Shown here piece after piece: positions 24,682-33,155 of a DNA stretch of 33,419 bases. This DNA is from Sulfuricaulis sp. Its GTDB lineage: Bacteria > Pseudomonadota > Gammaproteobacteria > Acidiferrobacterales > Sulfurifustaceae. The stretch spans positions 1 through 33,419 of the forward strand of contig JANLIC010000160.1 in assembly GCA_024654125.1 (NCBI GenBank), given 5' to 3'. Positions within the stretch are counted from its first letter, which is position 1; each line of letters opens with the position of its first letter. Below the pieces are notes generated by a model that ran no database searches, had not been told where the DNA came from, and was given only the letters and a program-made list of their open reading frames with translations. The position numbers and the translations under genes were made by a program.

Positions 24682-24861
24682 ATGTTGGCATTGTGGACTG
24701 GCATAGGGCTTGGGCAGCTCGCTGCCAAGCCTAAAACACGCCGTTTTGCAAACAAAAAATATCATGAAAGGAATTGCTATGCTTATCGTAAGGGGAAACC
24801 ACCATTAGAAATAAAGGCTATTGCCATTGAAGATTTGATGGTTTGGCACTTCATGAATTGA
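24682..24861 (+). CDS. Short 59-residue open frame, unrecognised, possibly a gene remnant
   Basis: ATG 24682 opens a frame that ends 13 bases before the next gene. The second half is protein-like in composition ('YHERNCYAYRKGKPPLEIKA', then a Trp/His/Phe-containing end) and rich in Lys and Arg. No ribosome site is evident, and the frame is open for another 17 codons upstream, so it may be the tail of a decayed larger gene. A bulged hairpin (GGCTTGG-g-CAGC / GCTGCCAAGCC, 24707-24731) lies inside it. No family recognised. Confidence 0.3.
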   Translation: MLALWTGIGLGQLAAKPKTRRFANKKYHERNCYAYRKGKPPLEIKAIAIEDLMVWHFMN

Positions 24862-24874
24862 TTCAAGTACAACC

Positions 24875-25840
24875 ATGAAATTCAAAAAAATTGTGATGCT
24901 CAGCTACGTTCAGAGCAATTTCAGCGAGCAGGCAGGACAACGCTTGGCGCGTCTGGGTGAAGAAATCAGAGCGCTGCCAGAAGATAGCACCGAAATCGCT
25001 CACCATATCGCCGACGCCGATTGTCTAGTGGTCGAAACCGGCATTTACGTCGATCAGACCATCATCAACGCCGCTCCGCGCTTGAAATACATAGGCGTGT
25101 TCGGGTCGGGATACGGCCGGGTGGACGTTCAATATGCCGCCAGCCGGGGTATCACGGTATGCAACACCCCCGGTTACAGCACGGAGGGTGTGGCCGAGTT
25201 TGTATTCGGGGTGATTCTGGAACACATCAGAGAAATTGAACGAGCCAAATCCCGGGCGCGCGACGGTCATTACTCAGGATTTGGCTATCGTGGCAAAGAA
25301 CTAAAAGACAAGAAATTCGGAATCATAGGTTTGGGGCGGATCGGTGGAAGAATTGCCGAGATTGCCAGCAAAGGATTTGGCGCCGACGTTTCCTACTGGT
25401 CGAGGAACCGAAAACCGGACACCGAAAAAACTGGCGTTCGTTTCGCGGAAATCAGCGAGGTACTGAGCAGCAGCGACATCCTCTCGATCAATCTTCCCCA
25501 TGTTCCGGCAACGGAGAAATTCATCAATACCGATCGGATAGCTTTAATCAAACCGGGCGCCGTCATCGTGCACCTGGCGCCGGTCGAGGTGATCGACCTC
25601 GATGGGCTGGAAACTAGACTGAAACGCGCTGACGTGACATTTATTCTGGACCATTCAGATGAACTGTCGCCGGATCAGGCCAATCGACTGGCACGACACC
25701 GCCATTGTGTCATGTATCCGGCAATCGCATGCATCACCCAAGAAGCCAAGCAAGCGAAGTTAGCGATGTTTTTTGAAAATATTGAAAACTATCTCGATGG
25801 AAACCCCCCAAGTATGCAATTCAACCTGGCGGTGAAATAG
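24875..25840 (+). CDS. D-2-hydroxyacid dehydrogenase-like protein lacking catalytic Arg and His
   Basis: The 321-residue protein has the two-domain NAD-dependent D-isomer dehydrogenase architecture. A substrate-domain 'NTPGYSTEGVAEF' is near 97-109, and the Rossmann motif GLGRIGGRIA is at 152-161. The motif that carries the catalytic arginine (INxxRGxxVD) reads VHLAPVEVID, with proline at 236. The motif with the active-site histidine (PHxA) reads PAIA at 282-285. NAD binding is likely retained but classical hydride transfer on 2-keto acids is doubtful. It may be a pseudoenzyme or use different chemistry. The next gene follows on the same strand. Confidence 0.85.
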   Translation: MKFKKIVMLSYVQSNFSEQAGQRLARLGEEIRALPEDSTEIAHHIADADCLVVETGIYVDQTIINAAPRLKYIGVFGSGYGRVDVQYAASRGITVCNTPGYSTEGVAEFVFGVILEHIREIERAKSRARDGHYSGFGYRGKELKDKKFGIIGLGRIGGRIAEIASKGFGADVSYWSRNRKPDTEKTGVRFAEISEVLSSSDILSINLPHVPATEKFINTDRIALIKPGAVIVHLAPVEVIDLDGLETRLKRADVTFILDHSDELSPDQANRLARHRHCVMYPAIACITQEAKQAKLAMFFENIENYLDGNPPSMQFNLAVK

Positions 25841-25842
25841 TG

Positions 25843-25926
25843 ATGGCAACGCTGAATAATTCAATTGTCCACTCCCATTTCCCGGAGATTGCCTCAAGCA
25901 CGACAACACAAAGCAACGATTGCTAG
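25843..25926 (+). CDS. Tiny 27-residue open frame between two accessory genes
   Basis: ATG 25843 begins 3 bases after the dehydrogenase stop, with GGCGGTGAA as a possible ribosome site ~6 bases upstream. It encodes a Ser/Thr/Asn-rich peptide ending in Asp-Cys and stops at 25926. Close coupling to the preceding gene is the only support; it could equally be chance. Confidence 0.2.
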   Translation: MATLNNSIVHSHFPEIASSTTTQSNDC

Positions 25927-25943
25927 TACTGACACAATCTTCA

Positions 25944-27506
25944 ATGCAAAAGAATTTTTTCAATACTGACAAGTCGCGTGCGACACGATATCACGTGAGC
26001 GGAAAACACCTGGAGTCGCTTTTATATCGTGGACAATTCATTCTTGGGCCGGTGTTCGCCGATAACCTGGATGGATGGCAAAAGTTATCAATCGGGACTG
26101 CGCTCAAGATCACCGCCCATCCTGAGTTATCTCTGTGCCAGCGATTCGACGGGAGCCGCTCGCTCACATTGATTGGCTACCTCCTCGACCCTGAACATCC
26201 CCTTGCTAAAGACTCGGACATCCTGGATGAGCTGCTGGGAAGGTATTCCTCGATTCAGGCACTCGTGGACGCAACCTTTCGCCTGGGAGGACGGTGGCTG
26301 CTGATCGCACAGCAAGGCAACCACGGCTTTCTATTCAACGATCCGATGGGCCTGCGGCAGGCGTTTTATACCGATAAGGAATGCACCGACGGCAACCTAT
26401 GGGTAATGTCGCAAGCGGGAATGGTGGCGGAGCGGCTGGGGCTGACGATGGACCCATTGGCCCGCGACTACGTCAAACGGCGATTATCCAAAGGCCATAC
26501 GGAATATATGTGGCCGGGCTCGTCGAGCCCGTTCCGCGAGATTCGGCATTTACTGCCCAATCATTATTTGGACCTCGGCACCGGCCGGTGCCATCGGTTC
26601 TGGCCGAACGAGCCGCTCGTCCCGATCACGTTCGACGAGGCGGTGGAACGCCTGACCAAACGCTTGCCACAACTCGTCGAGGCAGCGGCGAATCGTTTTG
26701 AACTCGTTCTGGGAATTACCGCGGGCATCGATAGCCGTCTGGTCTTGGCCGCATCGAAGTCTATGCACCAGCAGTTATCGTTCGTCTCTGTCAGACAGGT
26801 CAGAATGCAAGCCGATCACGCCGACCTGATGATTCCGGCGAATTTGTTGCGCAAGCTGGAACTGCCTCATGAGGTGATTCATGTCCAAACGCGAATGAGC
26901 GATGCCTTTCGGGAGGTGTACGATAAAAGCGTTTTCCTGGCGCACGCCCATTACGGACCCGATGCCGAAGCGCTACTGGGACATTTCGGCCGCACCAAGG
27001 TGGCGGTAACGGGTAGCGGATCCGAGATTTGCCGTGCCGACATGCGGCTGGGGATACCCTTTCTTGAGAATAAACCCAGTCCCGAGTTCCTGGCGATGGT
27101 AGATATAGGAGGGCTGCATCCCTTTACGATACAGAACGTGCAAGCGTGGTGCGCTGCCGCGCCCCATGGCGGCGGCATCGAATTTCTCGATTTGTATGAA
27201 TGGGAACAAGGCAGCGGCAACTGGCTGGCCATGACACAACTCGAATTTAGCATCGCCTGGCGTGATATCTTTACCCCGTTTAACTGCCGCGATGTGCTGA
27301 TTTCCCTGTTAGCGGTGCCGAAACCGTATCGTGCGTCTCCTGACTGCAGGATTTATCACGAATTAATCAGCCGCCTGTGGCCGGAAGTCATGTATGAGCC
27401 GATTAATCCGCACAAGAATCAAACTCGGGGAAAGAGACATTTTCAATCAATAAAATTCCTGGCCAGATATGGTCTCGCCCGCGCCTTGTATTGGGGTCGT
27501 CACTGA
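25944..27506 (+). CDS. Asparagine-synthase-like PP-loop protein
   Basis: The ~520-residue protein resembles asparagine-synthase-type proteins. The N-terminal ~200 residues look like a degenerate class II amidotransferase fold ('LTLIGYLLDPEHP', 'RWLLIAQQGNHGFLFNDPMGLRQAFY'), but there is no N-terminal catalytic cysteine. A PP-loop follows at about 259-265 (TAGIDSR, compare SGGxDS), in the ATP-pyrophosphatase domain. Such proteins activate a carboxylate by adenylation and often serve secondary metabolism or surface polysaccharide pathways. The start is uncertain: ATG 25944 is given, while TTG 25920 would add eight residues, and neither has a clear ribosome site. Ammonia from glutamine is unlikely, so another amine donor or none is implied. 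Confidence 0.75.
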   Translation: MQKNFFNTDKSRATRYHVSGKHLESLLYRGQFILGPVFADNLDGWQKLSIGTALKITAHPELSLCQRFDGSRSLTLIGYLLDPEHPLAKDSDILDELLGRYSSIQALVDATFRLGGRWLLIAQQGNHGFLFNDPMGLRQAFYTDKECTDGNLWVMSQAGMVAERLGLTMDPLARDYVKRRLSKGHTEYMWPGSSSPFREIRHLLPNHYLDLGTGRCHRFWPNEPLVPITFDEAVERLTKRLPQLVEAAANRFELVLGITAGIDSRLVLAASKSMHQQLSFVSVRQVRMQADHADLMIPANLLRKLELPHEVIHVQTRMSDAFREVYDKSVFLAHAHYGPDAEALLGHFGRTKVAVTGSGSEICRADMRLGIPFLENKPSPEFLAMVDIGGLHPFTIQNVQAWCAAAPHGGGIEFLDLYEWEQGSGNWLAMTQLEFSIAWRDIFTPFNCRDVLISLLAVPKPYRASPDCRIYHELISRLWPEVMYEPINPHKNQTRGKRHFQSIKFLARYGLARALYWGRH

Positions 27507-27640
27507 CATAAAAAGGGTTATTCGAGAGCTGATGTTGATCCGGCTGCGATCGGGCTACCCCTATTTCGGGTTTTGAGAAATTAATTCTCTGATGTATATG
27601 TTGGCAAGCAGTTGGCGGCTAGATCATCGGAATCATAATC

Positions 27641-28627
27641 GTGACGGATAATACGCAGGAAACAACCTCGCACGCCTCACAGCACCCCGGGTGGACCCCC
27701 CATTTGGGCCGGGCACGCTGGCACCGCGCGGATTTTTTCCTGCTGGCTTACATTCCGGCCATCACATTGATCGCCTGGTGCTTGCCGGAGCGTTTGTGGG
27801 GCGGCGTATGTAACGCTTTGGCACGTTTTGTAATGGCGCTACGCCGTTCGCGTACTCGCGGGTATTACCGGAGATTCAACGAGATTCTCGGAGGGCATCG
27901 TACCGCGCTCGATGTCAAAGAAATTCTTGCCTGTTATTTGGCGAAGAACCACCTTGGGCGTGTGCAGTGCATGCAATGCTATGCGCCGGGAGGGTGGTCT
28001 CCGCCGATCCGTCTTGAAGGACAAGAACACATCGAGCGTGCGCTGGCCGCGGGCAAGGGCGCTATTCTCTGGATCGCGCCCATGGCGTCCAGAGACCTGA
28101 TAACCAAGATGGCGCTTCATCAAGCGGGGTACCGTGTTTCTCACCTCAGCCGCTTTGATCATGGCTACTCGATCAGCCGCTGGGGTGCTCGATTGTTCAA
28201 CCCGCTCTGGACGCGGATTGAGGAGCGCTATCTCGCAGAGCGCCTAGTGATGTCGCTCACGGTGCAAGTGACCCCGTTGCGGTTGTTAATCAAGCGATTG
28301 CGAGAAAATCGGGTGGTCTCTTTGACGGCGAATCATGAAGGCGTGAAGTACCCTCATCCACTGCCTTTTCTGCAGGGCACCATCCAGCTGGCCGAGGGGG
28401 CACCGTCGCTGTCCGTGGCGACAGGCGCGGCGCTATTGCCTGTTTTTACCGTGCGCGAGCCGGACGGAACGTTCGTCACGAAAATAGAATCTGCCCTGGT
28501 CTCAGCCACGGGGGGCAGCCCAGCACAGGAAATCGATTCGCTGATCACGCTATTTGTTAAGCTGCTCGAATCCTATACATTGCAGTTCCCGTGTGACTAC
28601 CAAGGTTGGGGATTGAGTGGTGTGTGA
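27641..28627 (+). CDS. LpxL/HtrB-like acyltransferase-fold protein lacking the catalytic histidine
   Basis: The 328-residue protein matches the lysophospholipid/lipid A acyltransferase family. There is one N-terminal membrane helix (~residues 32-50), 'GKGAILWIAP' before the active site, and 'LTANHEGVKYPHPLPFLQG' in place of the family's D..G....PFFG segment. Aligned with E. coli LpxL without gaps, the HX4E motif becomes P147-MASR-D152, so the catalytic His is proline. It may be inactive, or a binding or assembly protein. The start is GTG 27641. It follows the asparagine-synthase-like gene by 134 bases on the same strand. Confidence 0.75.
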   Translation: MTDNTQETTSHASQHPGWTPHLGRARWHRADFFLLAYIPAITLIAWCLPERLWGGVCNALARFVMALRRSRTRGYYRRFNEILGGHRTALDVKEILACYLAKNHLGRVQCMQCYAPGGWSPPIRLEGQEHIERALAAGKGAILWIAPMASRDLITKMALHQAGYRVSHLSRFDHGYSISRWGARLFNPLWTRIEERYLAERLVMSLTVQVTPLRLLIKRLRENRVVSLTANHEGVKYPHPLPFLQGTIQLAEGAPSLSVATGAALLPVFTVREPDGTFVTKIESALVSATGGSPAQEIDSLITLFVKLLESYTLQFPCDYQGWGLSGV

Positions 28628-28890
28628 CGGCGGATTCAGAGATCAATCCCCGCGCCACCAGTCGAATATAGCTTGATGTAATCCGACTGACCCATCCCCT
28701 ACAGTACTGGTAGTTTTGTTGTGTTCATTGTTCAGACAAGCTCTGAAAAGCTGCTGCACTGGTGGGAACGGCGCGTGGCGCGGTCGCCGCCCGAGAGGAA
28801 AAGAAATTGGTCATCAATAACCGGATGCGAAGCCGTGGTTACAAGGTTCGCAACTGACTTTGAAAATCTAAGGCACCTCTGGCCGAGTGG

Positions 28891-29490
28891 ATGGAAAGCG
28901 CTGATTCCATATGGCACTACTGGTTCGGTCCCGACGCGGCCGATGCCGCAATCATCCGCGAAAAATCAGCGCTGTGGTGGAAGAAGAACCCGAAAGTTGA
29001 TGAAGAAATCCGGTGGCGCTTCGAGCCGACACTGGCGGAGGAAATGCGCGGCGTGCTGGAATCCTGGAGCACAAACCCGCGCGGACATTTGGCCCGGATA
29101 CTCCTTTGCGACCAGTTCCCACGAAACATATATCGCGGAGAACCCGAGTCTTTCATGTATGACGCACGGGCAAGGCAACTGGCACGCGAGGCACTCGACC
29201 GTGGCTTGGACAGGCCGTTGCATCCTGTGGAACGGGTATTTGTTTACCTTCCCTTCGAGCACTCCGAATCCCGTCAGGATCAGGAGTTCAGTGAGCAATT
29301 GTTCACGTCGCTGCTCGGGGAAGTCACACCGGCCCTGAAGCCGCCGTTTCAGAATTTCCTGGATTTCGCCCATAAACACAAGGAAATTATCGACCGCTTC
29401 GGACGCTTCCCGCACCGCAACGCCATTCTCGGGCGCGCTTCCACTCCCGGGGAGATCGAATTTCTGCAACAACCGGACTCATCGTTCTGA
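28891..29490 (+). CDS. DUF924 family protein
   Basis: The 199-residue protein is a typical DUF924 member: 'SIWHYWFGPDAADAAIIREKSALWW' at the start, 'ILLCDQFPRNIYRG' in the middle, 'ERVFVYLPFEHSES' and a final 'RFGRFPHRNAILGRASTPGEIEFL'. The family is all-helical and TPR-like, cytoplasmic and widely conserved, but of unknown function. ATG 28891 gives the normal family N-terminus; GAGTGG directly upstream is a poor ribosome site. The upstream spacer (28628-28890) holds no recognisable gene. Confidence 0.9.
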   Translation: MESADSIWHYWFGPDAADAAIIREKSALWWKKNPKVDEEIRWRFEPTLAEEMRGVLESWSTNPRGHLARILLCDQFPRNIYRGEPESFMYDARARQLAREALDRGLDRPLHPVERVFVYLPFEHSESRQDQEFSEQLFTSLLGEVTPALKPPFQNFLDFAHKHKEIIDRFGRFPHRNAILGRASTPGEIEFLQQPDSSF

Positions 29491-29705
29491 CATGAGAATC
29501 GACGGGCTGTTCAGCGACGCCGATTACGGGTACGCGGCGTTTTTCGATTCCATCGATACGGTGGTCATGAGGCGCAAGACCTGAGAAATGGCGCTGTCTT
29601 TCAAACCACCGTACGGATACCGGGGCGAGGCCAGTTAGCTGTTGTCGCGCCGCCAGGCAGGATCGGGGGCAAGAGTGTTCTGACCGTCGACCAAGCTCGC
29701 GGCTG

Positions 29706-31994
29706 TCAGGCCGGTGCACTGGCGTGTGCCAGCAAGCGGTCGAACTCCTGTATCGGCACCGGCTTGCTGAAGAAATCGCCCTGGTATTCGTTACAGCCCT
29801 GCTCGCGCAACAGGTCGAGCTGCTTGCGGGTTTCCACGCCTTCGGCGATGACCTTGAGCTTCAGGCTCTGTCCGAGCGCGATCACCGCGCGGGTGATGGC
29901 GGCATCGTTTTCGTCGGCCGGCAATCCGCGCACAAACGATTGGTCGATCTTGAGCTTGTCGAGCGGAAAACGCTTGAGATAGCTCAACGATGAAAACCCG
30001 GTACCGAAATCGTCCACCGCAAACTTCACGCCGAACTTCTTCAGCTCCGTGAGTACCCCAATGGTGCGCACGATATCCTGCATCGCCACGCCTTCGGTAA
30101 TTTCAAGCTCAAGCCGCGTCGGCGACAAGCCGGTATCTTGCAGGACCGCGGCCACGCGTTTCGCCAGGTCCGGCAGGGCGAACTGGCGCGCCGAGATATT
30201 GACCGACACGCTGAGCCCCCGCGTCTCGGGCGTGTCCGCGGCGGCGGCTTGTGCACAGGCCGTGTACAACGCCCACTCGCCGAGCGAGACCACGAGTCCG
30301 GATTCCTCGGACAAGGCCAGAAACTGCGAAGGCACGAGCAGGCCGAGCTTCGGATGCTCCCAGCGCAGCAGCGCCTCCGCGCCGATGACCCGGCCACTGG
30401 CGATGTCGACCTGCGGCTGGTAATACAACCGCAGCTCGCCGTGTTCCTCGGCATGACGCAGCTCGTTCTCGAGCGCCAGCCACTCCGCGGCGCGCTCGTT
30501 CATGTCGCGGGTATAGCATTCGAGACCGGCGCCGCCCTGGCGCTTGGCACGCTGCATCGCGGCTTCGGCGTTGCGTAGCAGCGTCGCCGCCTCCTGGCCA
30601 TCCAGTGGATACACGCTGATACCGATGCTGAGGCTCAGGTGATACTCGCGGCCGAGGGCATGGAACGGCTGTTGCATTTCCTCGAGGATCTGCTCGGCCA
30701 GCCACACCGGATTCTGGCTGGTGGCGAAGCCCGGCACCAGAATCGCAAAGCGGTCGCCTTCCATGCGGTACAGCGTCGATTCACGCACCTGTCCGCGCAC
30801 CTCCCCGAGCAAATGCTTGAGACGCGCCACCACCGCCTGCAGCAACAAATCACCAATGTCATGACCCATGCTTTCGATCACCACCCGAAACCGGTCAACG
30901 CCCATCAGCAATAGCGCGGCACGCATGCCGGCGCGGTCGTTGGCGTATACGCGACGCTCAAATTCCTCCTCGAACATCAGCCGGTTGGGAAGCTTGGTCA
31001 GCGCGTCGTGATAAGCCTGATGAATCAGTCCCTCCTGTGCGCGCTTGCGCTCGGTTACGTCGGTCACGTAGACGTGGAAGATTTCCAGGTCGGGGAGCCA
31101 GTGGATACCGCATTCGAGCGTGCGCCCGCCCTCGACCGTGTATTCCCACAGTTCATGAGACGCGGGTTTCGCGCGTAAGGAGGTTAATCGCTTTTCAAGG
31201 TCCAGCGGCAACAGGGCGCGCACGTCGTTGGAGACCGCGCCGATCTTTTTCAACAACTCCGCGGTGCCCGGATTGGCATACAACACGGCACCCGCGGGCG
31301 ACAACTGCAACACCGGGTTCGGATTGCGTTCCGGGAACATGGCGAGTCGCCGACGCTCGGTCTGCTCGTTGATGTAGACATTGATGTAGTAGCCGACAAA
31401 CAAAGAAATCAGGAAAATCGCACCGGCGAAAAGAATGACGCGGCGCTGCATGGTTTCCACCGTCGAGCTGGCGCGCGCGCCGCTTTGCTGGACGCGTGAA
31501 CTGATGTCCCCCGCCAGAACATCGAGTTCGCGGTGTATCCGGCCCACAACCTCCCCCGCCTCGGACAGCAGCTTGGCGGCACGCTTCGTATTGCGCGGTT
31601 TATTCTTCAGCGCCGCATCGAGGTTGCGGCCGATCTGTCCGAGCCGGTTGTAATCACCCTGCACCGACTGGAGCAAAAGGCGCTGGTCCAGCGCCTCGGC
31701 GAGATTGACGAAACCCGAGACGCACGCATTGTCTATCCGCTCATAGTCGGCGAGGAAGCGCTCGTGATCGAGATTAATGTAGTAGCGATAAAGCACCGAC
31801 TCCTGCATCAGCAGGTCGAGCTTAAGCGCGTTAATGGCGTTCAACTGCGGAACGACATTTCCAGTTAACTGGCGGGAGGTATCCGCGACATGCTTGCTGT
31901 CGGTGTAGACCAGGAACGCGAGCACCGCCCCGAGCGCCAACACCAGAAGATAGGCGCCAAAGATTCGGCTTTTGATCCCCAGCCTAAGATCCAT
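29706..31994 (-). CDS. Membrane GGDEF-EAL protein, probable c-di-GMP phosphodiesterase
   Basis: The 762-residue protein has a membrane helix at ~11-30, a periplasmic helical sensor at ~31-183, a second helix at ~186-207, a PAS domain at ~225-315, a GGDEF domain at ~325-490 and an EAL domain at ~505-760. The GGDEF signature is degenerate (EGDRF at 412-416), and the metal-binding DxD region reads GVD, so the cyclase is probably inactive. The EAL side is intact: EALLRW at 540, 'EITEG', 'DDFGTG', 'IDQSF' and 'AEGVET' all occur. Degradation of c-di-GMP in response to a periplasmic signal is the likely job. The neighbouring PilZ proteins could be its readout. Confidence 0.93.
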   Translation of the reverse strand: MDLRLGIKSRIFGAYLLVLALGAVLAFLVYTDSKHVADTSRQLTGNVVPQLNAINALKLDLLMQESVLYRYYINLDHERFLADYERIDNACVSGFVNLAEALDQRLLLQSVQGDYNRLGQIGRNLDAALKNKPRNTKRAAKLLSEAGEVVGRIHRELDVLAGDISSRVQQSGARASSTVETMQRRVILFAGAIFLISLFVGYYINVYINEQTERRRLAMFPERNPNPVLQLSPAGAVLYANPGTAELLKKIGAVSNDVRALLPLDLEKRLTSLRAKPASHELWEYTVEGGRTLECGIHWLPDLEIFHVYVTDVTERKRAQEGLIHQAYHDALTKLPNRLMFEEEFERRVYANDRAGMRAALLLMGVDRFRVVIESMGHDIGDLLLQAVVARLKHLLGEVRGQVRESTLYRMEGDRFAILVPGFATSQNPVWLAEQILEEMQQPFHALGREYHLSLSIGISVYPLDGQEAATLLRNAEAAMQRAKRQGGAGLECYTRDMNERAAEWLALENELRHAEEHGELRLYYQPQVDIASGRVIGAEALLRWEHPKLGLLVPSQFLALSEESGLVVSLGEWALYTACAQAAAADTPETRGLSVSVNISARQFALPDLAKRVAAVLQDTGLSPTRLELEITEGVAMQDIVRTIGVLTELKKFGVKFAVDDFGTGFSSLSYLKRFPLDKLKIDQSFVRGLPADENDAAITRAVIALGQSLKLKVIAEGVETRKQLDLLREQGCNEYQGDFFSKPVPIQEFDRLLAHASAPA

Positions 31995-32001
31995 TCAGGG
32001 G

Positions 32002-33090
32002 TTACTGTAACTCAAGCGGGGCCGGCCGCGTGGGCAGGAAGGACTTTAGTTTTTCGCGCGCGGAACGCAACAGTTTTTCCGTGGTGTCCCAGCCGATGCA
32101 GGAATCGGTCACGGACACGCCGTACTGAAGCTGTGAAAGATCGGACGGAATCGGCTGACGGCCGGGATGCAAGTTACTTTCCAGCATCAAGGCAACAATC
32201 GAGCGGTTGCCCTCCCGGATCTGGTTGACACAGTTCTCCACGACCCGCGGCTGGAGTTCGGGGTCCTTGTTGGAATTGCCGTGGGAGCAGTCCACGGCGA
32301 TGTTGCCGGGAAGCTTGGCCCGGGCCAGTTCCTTCTCCGCCATGGCGATGGAAACCGGGTCGTAGTTCGGGTGCCCGTTGCCGCCGCGCAGCACGATATG
32401 GCCGTAGCGGTTGCCGCGGGTGCGAAACACCGCGCACTGGCCCTCCTGGTTGATGCCGAGAAAATGATGCCCGAGCGCCGCCGAGTGCAGCGCGTTGATG
32501 GCGACCGTGAGGCTGCCGTCGGTGCCATTCTTGAAGCCGAGCGGTGTAGACAACCCGCTCGCCATTTCGCGATGCGTTTGCGATTCGGTGGTGCGTGCAC
32601 CGATGGCGGTCCAGGTGATCAGGTCGGAAAGATATTGCGGCGTGATCGGGTCGAGCGCCTCGGTCGCCGTCGGCAGGCCCATCTCAGCCAGGTGCAGCAA
32701 CAGCTCGCGCGCCAGGTGCAGCCCCTTCTCGATGTGGAAGGAATCGTCCATGAACGGGTCGTTGATCAGGCCCTTCCAGCCGACGGTGGTGCGCGGTTTC
32801 TCGAAATACACGCGCATGATGAGATAGAGAGAGTCATTCACTTCTTCCGCCAGGCGCTTGAGGCGCGCGGCGTATTCATGGGCCGCCTTGATGTCGTGGA
32901 TCGAGCACGGCCCGATGACCACGAACAGGCGCGGGTCCTCGCGATCGAGGATGCGCCGCACCGTCTCGCGCCCCTGTAACACCGTCGCCTGCGCCTTGTC
33001 CGTCAGCGGCAGCGCACTCTTGACCTGCTGCGGCGTCGGCAGCAGGTCCTGCGAGAGGACGTTGAGATTGTTAACCGGGTCTTTGGACAT
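32002..33090 (-). CDS. aroG: 3-deoxy-7-phosphoheptulonate (DAHP) synthase, class I
   Basis: The 362-residue enzyme condenses phosphoenolpyruvate and erythrose 4-phosphate, the first step of the shikimate pathway. Family segments include 'FVVIGPCSIHD', 'MRVYFEKPRTTVGWKGLINDP', 'GARTTESQTHRE', 'GFKNGTDG', 'ILRGG', 'DCSHGNSNK' and 'SVTDSCIGW'. ATG 33090 gives the normal N-terminus. An in-frame ATG at 33156 would add 22 residues and overlap the next gene's stop (ATGA), so that longer form is possible. Which feedback-controlled isoenzyme this is (Phe, Tyr or Trp) cannot be told. It ends just before the GGDEF-EAL start, on the same strand. Confidence 0.95.
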   Translation of the reverse strand: MSKDPVNNLNVLSQDLLPTPQQVKSALPLTDKAQATVLQGRETVRRILDREDPRLFVVIGPCSIHDIKAAHEYAARLKRLAEEVNDSLYLIMRVYFEKPRTTVGWKGLINDPFMDDSFHIEKGLHLARELLLHLAEMGLPTATEALDPITPQYLSDLITWTAIGARTTESQTHREMASGLSTPLGFKNGTDGSLTVAINALHSAALGHHFLGINQEGQCAVFRTRGNRYGHIVLRGGNGHPNYDPVSIAMAEKELARAKLPGNIAVDCSHGNSNKDPELQPRVVENCVNQIREGNRSIVALMLESNLHPGRQPIPSDLSQLQYGVSVTDSCIGWDTTEKLLRSAREKLKSFLPTRPAPLELQ

Positions 33091-33155
33091 AAGGTAGTGA
33101 TGACGGAACCAGGCGGAAGTGTAGCGCGCCCGATCCCGAAACTGGAATCCTGCCA

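Noticed and set aside
25843-28627. Lasso peptide or other RiPP cluster
   Set aside because: Only an asparagine-synthase-like protein is present; there is no recognition-element protein, transglutaminase-like protease or transporter, so the label is not supported.
28867-28920. tRNA-Ser/Leu-like D-arm sequence GGCCGAGTGG
   Set aside because: No matching acceptor stem, anticodon stem or T-loop follows, and the bases run into a well-supported DUF924 coding region.
29492-29584. 30-codon frame after the DUF924 gene
   Set aside because: No ribosome site and no recognisable feature; likely chance.
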